A stretch of DNA of 64,000 bases from Nocardia sp. NBC_01327 (GTDB taxonomy: Bacteria > Actinomycetota > Actinomycetes > Mycobacteriales > Mycobacteriaceae), in contig NZ_CP108383.1 in the NCBI RefSeq assembly GCF_035958815.1, forward strand, positions 8,618,001 through 8,682,000, given 5' to 3'. Below, piece by piece: positions 54,201-63,200 of this stretch. A program made the translations under genes and the position numbers. Numbering within the stretch: position 1 is the first letter of the stretch; each line of letters begins with the position of its first letter. The notes beneath the pieces are model-generated. The model saw only the letters and a list, made by a program, of their open reading frames with translations, was not told the origin of the DNA and did no database searches.

Positions 54201-57200
54201 AGCGAATCCGGCAGGCCGTCGGCGAGCAGTGCGTCCAGCATGGACGGCACCACGTGCAGCGTCGTCACCCATTCCCGGGCGATGAGCTCGTTGAGGTACG
54301 CCGGATCCCGGTGCCCGTGCGGCTGCGCGATGACCAGGCGGCCACCGCAGGCGGCGGCGGACCAGAATTCCCACACCGAGAGGTCGAAGGTCGCGGCCGT
54401 CTTGAGCAGTACCGCATCGGCCGGATCGAGGCCGAATTCAGTGGTCTTCCACAGCAACTGGTTGACCACGGCGCCGTGCGGCAGCGCCACACCCTTCGGA
54501 CGACCGGTCGAACCGGACGTGAAGATGATGTACGCCGTATTGGCGGCCGTCAGCTCCCGCACCCGCTCGGCGGCGGTGATCGGCTTATCGGAGTGGCCCG
54601 ACAGCTCCAGCTCATCGATGGCCAGCACCTCGATGGCCCCGATACCGGCCGCATCCTCGCCCTCGGCAGCGATGGCGAAGCCGTCCCGGCTCGTGGTGAG
54701 TACGCAGGCGGGGGCGGCGATGTCGAGAATGTAGTTGGTGCGGTCGGCGGGCTGATCCGGATCGATCGGCACATAGGCCGCACCGGACTTGGCAATCGCG
54801 TACATGGCGACGACCAGATCCGCGGAGCGCCGGATGGCAAGGCCCACACGGTCTTCCGCACCGATGCCGCGGGCGATGAGCTCGCGGGCCAGGCGGTTGA
54901 CCCGCACGTCGAGCTCGCGGTAGGTCAGCGTTTCGACCCCGTCGGCGGTATCCGCCACCAGGGCCACGGCCTTCGGGTCGGCCGCGACGGCGGCGTCGAG
55001 CAGGGTGACCAGGGTGGCGGTCGCGCCCTCCGGGAACACCTCGGCGACATCCTGTGCGGTGTTGTTCCACTGCAGCAGGATTCGGTCGTTCTCCGCGGCG
55101 TCGAGAATATCGATCTCGCCGACCGTGGCGGTGGCGTCCTCGAGCACGGCATCGAGCACCCGCAGGAACCGGTCGGCGAATCCGCGCACGGTGGATTCGT
55201 CGAACAGGTCGGTGGCATAACCGAATTCGGTGAGGATCTCGGCCGGCGCGCCGTCATCGGTGTACCGGTCGTAGAGCGTCACGTGCAGATCGGTCTTGGC
55301 CAGCTGCGATTCGAACTGCACCGCGCTGACATGCAGGCCCGGCAGTTCGAAGGCGGTCTCGGCCAGGTTCTGGAACGAAAGACCCACCTGGAACAGCGGA
55401 TTGCGCGCATTGGAGCGCACCGGGTTGAGCACCTCGACCAGACGCTCGAACGGCACCTCACCATTGGCGAAGGCTTCCAGATCGCGCTCGCGCACCTCGG
55501 CGAGCACATCGGCGAAGGTCACCGCGCGGTCGATGCGGGTGCGGAACACCAGCGTGTTCACGAACATGCCGATGAGATCGTCGAGTTCGCGCTCACCGCG
55601 GCCCGCGATCGGGGTGCCGACGGCAATATCGTCACTGCCGGACAGGCGGGACAGCAGTACCGCCAGCGCCGCGTGCACCACCATGAACAGCGAGGCGTTA
55701 TTGGCGCGCGCCAGCTCGTGCAGCCTGGCGTGCCGTCCGGCGTCGATATCGAAGCGCAGCGCCTTGCCGTGGAACGACTGCGCGGGCGGGCGCGGCCGAT
55801 CGGTGGGCAGTTCCAGCTGATCCGGCAGTTCGGCGAGCGCGCGGGTCCAGTAGCCGACCTGCTGTGCGGCAAGCGATTGCGGATCCTCTTCCGAACCCAG
55901 CACCGTGCGCTGCCACAGCGCGTAGTCGCCGTACTGCACCGGCAGCGGAGCCCACTGCGGGGCTTCGCCATTGGCGCGCGCCACATAGGCGGCCATGACA
56001 TCGCGCGCCATCGGGCCCATGGAGGAACCGTCGGCGGAGACGTGGTGGATGGTGAAGGCCAGCACGTGCTCTTCGGTATTGCTGTCGGAAGCGCCGAGAG
56101 GGGGAGCGATGCGGAACAGCTTCACCGCGAGCGGCACCTCGACGGTGACATCGAAGGTGGTCATGGCGAATTCGATGACCTTGCCCAGCAGATCGCCCTC
56201 GGCGACCGCCTCGGGAACCAGCGACAGATCGGTCTGCGTCGCGGGCAGGATGACCTGGTGCGGACCCTCGGCCGAGCGCGGGTAGACCGTGCGCAGCACC
56301 TCGTGCCGGTTGATCACATCGCCGATGGCCAGCTTCATGGCGGTGAGATCGAGCGCGCCGATGAGCCGCACCGCGAGCGGAATGTTGTCCACCGCTGAGG
56401 TACTGGTGTCGAACTGGTTCAGGAACCAGTAGCGCTGCTGTGCCGGGGAGAGCGGCAGATTGTCCGGACGCTCCCCGGCGACCAGGCGCGGGCGGGCCCG
56501 GCCGGAACCGGCGGCCCGCTCCACGCGGGCGGCCAGCGCCGCCACCGTGGAGGCTTCGAACAGATCGCGCACGGCCAGCTGGATATCCAGGGCCGCACCC
56601 AGGCGTGCGGTCACCTGGGTGGCGATGAGCGAGTTACCACCGAGCTCGAAGAAGTCGTCGTCGACACCGACACGGCCGACGCCGAGCACATCGGAGAAGG
56701 TCCCGGCCACGATCTCTTCGATCGGCGTGGACGGCGCCCGGAAGACCTTGGCCTCGAAGACCGGTGCGGGCAGCTTCTTACGATCGAGCTTGCCGGAGGC
56801 ATTGAGCGGGAAGGCCTCCAGCACCACGAAGGCGTTCGGCACCATATAGCCCGGCAGGGCGTCGCCGAGTTCGGCGCGCACGCCCTCCACGTCCACCACC
56901 AGACCCGCGGCGGGGATGACGTAGGCCACGAGCTGATCGCCGAGACGATCGTCGCTGCGCACCACGACCACCGACTGGGCGATGGAGTCGACGGCGGTGA
57001 GGGCGGCTTCGATCTCGCCGAGCTCGATGCGCAGACCGCGCAGTTTCACCTGGAAGTCGGTGCGGCCCAGGTATTCCAGTTCGCCCGCGCCGGTCCACTT
57101 CACCAGGTCACCGGTGCGGTACATGCGCGCGGCGTGGTGGAACGGATCGGCGACGAAGCGGTCGGCGGTCAGGTCCGGACGTGCGACATAGCCGCGCGCC

Positions 57201-60200
57201 AGCTGCACGCCCGCGAGGTACAGCTCACCCGCGACACCCGGGGCGACCGGGTGCAGGCGCGCATCCAGCACGTAGACGCGGGTATTGAAGACCGGGCGGC
57301 CGATCGGCACCGAGACGGTGTCGGCCGCCGTCACCTCGTGATAGGTGACGTCGACGGCGGCTTCGGTCGGGCCGTACAGGTTGTGCAGTTGCGCGCCGGT
57401 CAGCTCGAGCAGCTTGTGCGCGGTCGGTGCGGGCAGCGCCTCACCGGACGCGAAAACCTGTCGCAGCGAAACGCATTCGGTGGCCTTGGGCTCGGCCACG
57501 AACACCGACATCATCGACGGCACGAAGTGCGCTGTGGTGACGTCGTATTCGGCGATGAGATCGGCCAGGTAGGCCGGATCGCGATGACCGTCCGGCTTGG
57601 CGACCACCAGCTGCGCACCGACCTGCAAGGGCCAGAAGAACTCCCAGACCGAGACGTCGAATGTCGCCGGGGTCTTCTGCAGGATCACATCGTCGTCGAA
57701 CAGCCCGTACTCGGTCTGCATCCAGACCAGGCGGTTGACGATGGCGGCATGGGTGACCGCCACACCCTTCGGGCGCCCGGTCGAGCCGGAGGTGAAGATC
57801 ACGTACGCGGTATGCGATTCCCGCAGCGGCGCAGTGCGATCCGCGTCGGTGAGCGGTGCGTCCGAGTACTCCGACAGGTCGATCTCGTCGATACGCAGTG
57901 TGCGCGTACCGGATTCGAAACCGTCCCGGGTGGTGGTGAGCACGCACACCGGCCGAGCGGAGTCGAGCACATACCCGTTGCGCTCCTCCGGATGATCCGG
58001 ATCCAGCGGCACGTACGCGCCACCGGCGGCGATGACGGCGTACATGCCGATCACCAGATCGAGCGAACGGCGCATGCCCAGGGCGACAAACGAATCCGGT
58101 CCGACACCCTCGGCGATCAGGTGCCGCGCCAGCTGATTCACGCGCGCCGCGAACTCGCCGTAGGAGAGGGCTGTCCCCTCGAACACCACCGCGGTGGCCT
58201 TCGGCGTCTGCGCGGCCTGGGTCGCGAACATGGACGCGAGAGTGACGTCGGCCTCGGACTTGCGACCGGCCAGGGCCACCCGGGTCACGTCGTATTCGGT
58301 GGCGTTCCAGGACCGCAGCACCTTGCGGCGCTCGGCATCGTCGAGCACCTCGATATCGCCGACCAGCGTGCTCGGCTCCGCGACCACGGCACTCAGCGTG
58401 CGCACCAGGCGAGCCGCGAAGGCGGCAATGGTGGAGGCGTCGAAAATATCGGTGGCGTAGGCGAATTCGGCGGTCATACCGTCGATGACGCCGTCCGTGC
58501 CGAGCCGTTCGGTCAGGTTGAGGTGCAGGTCGAACTTGGCGGTGACGACGTCCAGGGGCACGCCCGCCACTTGAAGACCCGGCAGCGTGAAGCTGGCTTC
58601 GCCGGTGTTCTGGAACGACAGCATGACCTGGAACAGCGGATGCCGGGCCTGCGAGCGGGCCGGGTTGAGAATCTCCACCAGGCGCTCGAACGGCAGATCG
58701 GCATGGCCGAAGGCCGACAGGTCGGTGTCCTTGGTACGGGCCAGCAGTTCGGTGAACTTCTCTCCCGAATCGATCGGCGTCCGCAGCACCAGGGTGTTGA
58801 CGAACATGCCGATGGCATCGTCGAGCGCGGCCTCACCACGGCCGGCGACCGCGGTGCCGATGGCGATATCGTCGCCGCCGGACAGGCGGGACAGCAGTGC
58901 CGCGAAGGCCGCGTGCACCACCATGAACAGGCTCGCGCCGTGCTCACGGGCGAGGTTGTTCAGTCCGCTGAGCAGTTCGGGGTCGACCGAGAACTCGTGC
59001 ACGCCACCGCGGTTGGAGGCCACGGCGGGGCGCGGGCGATCCGACGGCAGGTCGATCTGGTCCGGCAGGCCGGCCAGCGCATCCGACCAGTAGCCGACCT
59101 GCTGGGAGATCAGCGAGCCCGAGTCCTCTTCCGAACCCAGAGTCTCGCGCTGCCACAGCGCGAAGTCGGCGTACTGCACCGGCAGCGGAGTCCACTGCGG
59201 TGCGGCGCCGGTCGCGCGGGAGGCGTAGGCGAGCATGACGTCGCGGGCCAGCGGGCGCACCGACCAGCCGTCACCGGAGATGTGGTGCACCACGAAAACC
59301 AGCACGTGCGTGGGCTGCTCGGCATCTTCGACCTGGAACAGTCCGGCGCGCACCGGCGGTGCGACGGTGACGTCGAAGCCGGTGAGCACCAGTTCGGCAA
59401 TGCGTTCGCGCAGTTCCGATTCGGTGACCGCGATGGACGCGAGGCCATTACCCGCGACGGCCAGGAGGGCCGAAGCGTCCTCTGCCTCGCCCGATTCGGC
59501 GTTGCCGGTCTCCTCCGCCGTGGTCGCATCGCTACGCAGCAGGGTGTCGAGGCGAACCTGGTCGGCGGGCAGGATGACCTGCACGCCACGGCCTTCGATG
59601 TTCTCCGGGTAGACGGTGCGCAGCACCTCGTGCCGCTCCAGCACATCGCCGACCGCATCCAGCAGCGCATCCACATCGAGGTCGCCGGTGAGGCGGACCG
59701 CGAGCGGGATGTTGTTGACGGCCGATGCCGTGTCGAAGCGGTTCAGGAACCACATGCGCTGCTGCGCGAGCGACAGCGGGATCTCGTCCGGACGCTCCTG
59801 CGCGACAAGCTCGCTGCGGCTACCGGTGCCCGCCTGCGCCTGCACGCGGGCCGCCAAAGCGGCCACGGTCGGGGCATCGAACAGCGTGCGCACCGGCACG
59901 CGGGTATCGAGAGCCGCACCGAGTCGTGCGACAACCTGAGTCGCGATGAGCGAGTTGCCGCCCAGCTCGAAGAAGTCATCCTCGGCACCCACCGGGAGCT
60001 CGAGTCCGAGCACCTCGGTGAAGACCGCAGCGACAATTTCCTCGGCAGGGGTTGCCGGAGCACGGAACTCGCGAGCAGCGAACTCCGGCTCGGGCAGGGC
60101 ACGGCGATCGAGCTTGCCATTGGCATTGAGCGGGAACGCATCCACGGCCACGAACGCAGCCGGAACCATGTACGAGGGCAGCTGCTCCGACAGGTGGGCG

Positions 60201-63200
60201 CGCAAGGCGTCCGACTCCACGGAACCATCGGCCGGAACGACATAGCCGACCAGCTGATCACCGGTGCGGGCATCCGAACGCAACACCACAACGGCCTGTG
60301 CGACCGAATCATGTGCGGTGAGCGCCGACTCGATCTCGCCGAGTTCGATGCGCAGACCACGCAACTTCACCTGGAAATCGGTGCGACCCAAGTACTCCAG
60401 CTCACCGGCGGCAGTCCAGACCACCAGGTCACCGGTGCGGTACATGCGCTCACCGGGGGTGAACGGGTTCGCCACGAAACGATCCGAGCTCAGGTCCGCC
60501 CGCGCAACGTAACCACGGGCCAATTGCACGCCCGCGAGGTAGAGCTCACCCGCCATACCCGGCGCGACCGGGTGCAGACGCGAATCCAACACGTAGAGCT
60601 GGGTATTGAAGACCGGATGACCGATCGGCACCGTCTCGGTATCCGCGTCGACGACCTGGTGGTACGTCACGTCGACGGCAGCCTCGGTGGGGCCGTACAG
60701 GTTGTGCAGTGCCGCACCGGTCACCGCACGCAACTGCTGAGCGGTGGTCGCGGGCAACGCCTCACCGGAAGCGAAAACCAGACGCAGACTCGTGCACCGG
60801 GCCGCAGTCGGCTCGGCAACGAATACGGCAAGCATCGACGGCACGAAGTGCGTGGTCGTGACACCTTCTGCGGCAATGACCTCCGCCAGGTACACAGGGT
60901 CGCCATGACCGTCGGGCTTAGCCACGACCAGGCGTGCACCGATCTGCAAGGGCCAGAAGAACTCCCAGACGGACACATCGAAGGTGGCCGGAGTCTTCTG
61001 CAACACCACATCATCAGCGGTCAGGCCGTACTCGGATTGCATCCACACCAGGCGGTTGACGATGGCTTGGTGAGTGACCGCCACACCCTTCGGCCGACCG
61101 GTCGAACCCGACGTGAAGATGACGTACGCGATATTCGACGACCGCAGCGGCGCACGACGATCCGCATCCGTCACCGGAGCATCGGAGTAGCCGGACACAT
61201 CGAGCGCATCGACCGCGAGCACCGAGACACCCTCGTGGGTGAACCCGTCGCGCTCGGTGGTCAGCACGCACACCGGATCGGCGGTATCGAGCACATACGC
61301 AATGCGATCGGCAGGCTGATCCGGATCCAGCGGCACGTACGCGCCACCGGCCTCCAGCACCGCGTACATGGCGATCACCAGGTCCAGCGACCGGCGAATG
61401 CCCAGCGCGACCAGGCTGTCCGGGCCGACTCCGGCCTCGATCAGCTTGCGCGCCAACTGATGCACACGTCCGGCGAACTCGCCGTACGAGAGCTCTGCCC
61501 GTGCCTCGCCGCGCTCGGGTGTCCCCTCGAACGAGAGAGCTGTGGCGTCGGGAGTACGCGCGGCCTGCGCCTCGAACAGCGCGACCAGCGTATTCGCGGC
61601 ATCACCGGTCCAGGCCACCCGCATGATGTCGCCGCGCGCCTGTTCGGCATCCTCGGAGGCAATGGCGTCGGCTCGGTCGGCGAGCACATCGCCGACCCGG
61701 AAACCGGTGCGGTTCCAGCCGGAGGTGACCAGGGACCGCTCGGCATTGTCGAGCAGATCGATATCGCCGACAGCGCGATCCGGCTGTGCCGTAATGGCTT
61801 CCAGCAGGCGGCCGAAGCGCTTGGCGAAGCGTGCCATGGTCGCGTCGTCGAACAGGTCGGTGGCGTAGATGAGTTCGGCGGTGATGCCGGACGGGGTGCC
61901 GCCGAAACCGTTGCCGGACACATTGTGTGCGGCGTTCTGCTCGGTGAGGACCAGCTGCAGATCGAACTTGGCGGTGTCGAGCGGCAGATCGACGCCGCTG
62001 ACGGTCAGGCCGGGCAGTTCCAGTTCGGCCGGGCCGGTGTTCTGGAACGACAGCATGACCTGGAACAGCGGATGCCGGGCCTGCGAGCGGGCCGGGTTGA
62101 GAATCTCCACCAGGCGCTCGAACGGCAGGTCGGAGTGACCGAAAGCGGCGATATCGGTGCCGCGCACCGATTCCAGCAGTTCGTTGAAGCCCGCGCCGCT
62201 GTCGATCGGGGTGCGCAGCACGAGGGTATTGACAAACATGCCGATGAGGTCGTCGAGCGCGCGCTCACCACGACCGGCCACCGGGGTGCCGATGGCGATA
62301 TCCGATTCACCGGACAGGCGCGCGAGCAGGGTCGCCAGCGCGGCGTGCGCCACCATGAACAGTGTGGCGCCACGGCGGCGGGCCAGCTCCAGCAGCTTGC
62401 CGTGGATATCGGCGTCGATGGTGAAGACGTGCGTGCCACCGCGGCCGGAGGCGACCGCCGGGCGCGGCCGGTCGGACGGCAGCTCCAGCTGATCCGGCAG
62501 CCCGCGCAGCGCCTCACCCCAGTACGAGATCTGCTGTGCGATGACCGATTCCGCGTCGGCCTCGTCACCGAGGACCGCACGCTGCCAGAGCGCGTAGTCG
62601 GCGTACTGGACTTCCAGTGGCCGCCAGGCGGGTTCGCCGCCTTCGACCCGAGCGCCGTAGGCGGTCATGACATCCCGGGTGAGCGGGCCCATGGAGAACC
62701 CGTCGGCGGAGATGTGGTGCACCACCAGTGCGAGCACGTGCTCGGTGGGGCTGACCTCGAACAGGCGGGCCCGGAACGGCACATCGACCGTGACGTCGAA
62801 GCCGGTCAGCACCAGCTCCGAAAGGGCCTGGGGCAGTTCTGCTTCGGAGACCTCCACCGGGGTCAGATCGGGGATGACCTGGCCGGTCGGGACGATCTCC
62901 TGGTACGCGGTCCCGTCGACCTCCGGATAGCGGGTGCGCAGTGATTCGTGGCGCGCCAGCACATCGGCGACGGCGATCTGCAGGGCCTGGCGATCCACCA
63001 GACCCGAAAGCCGCACGGCCGCGGGGATATTGTCCACAGCCGATTCCGGGTCGAACCGGTTGAGGAACCACATGCGCTGCTGTGCCAGCGACAGCGGGAG
63101 CCGGTCGGGGCGCTCCTGCGCGGTCAGGGCCTGACGTGCGCCCGCACCCGAATGCGATTCGCCGCGCGCCGCCAGGGCGGCGACGCTCGAGGCCTCGAAG

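Noticed and set aside
43052..62944. Very long plus-strand open frames (about 1,604, 1,765, 994 and 1,936 codons) opposite the NRPS gene
   Set aside because: They are antisense to clear NRPS domains, rich in Arg, His, Gly and Gln, and have no recognisable domain. Strong third-position GC bias in the NRPS removes stops from this antisense frame.
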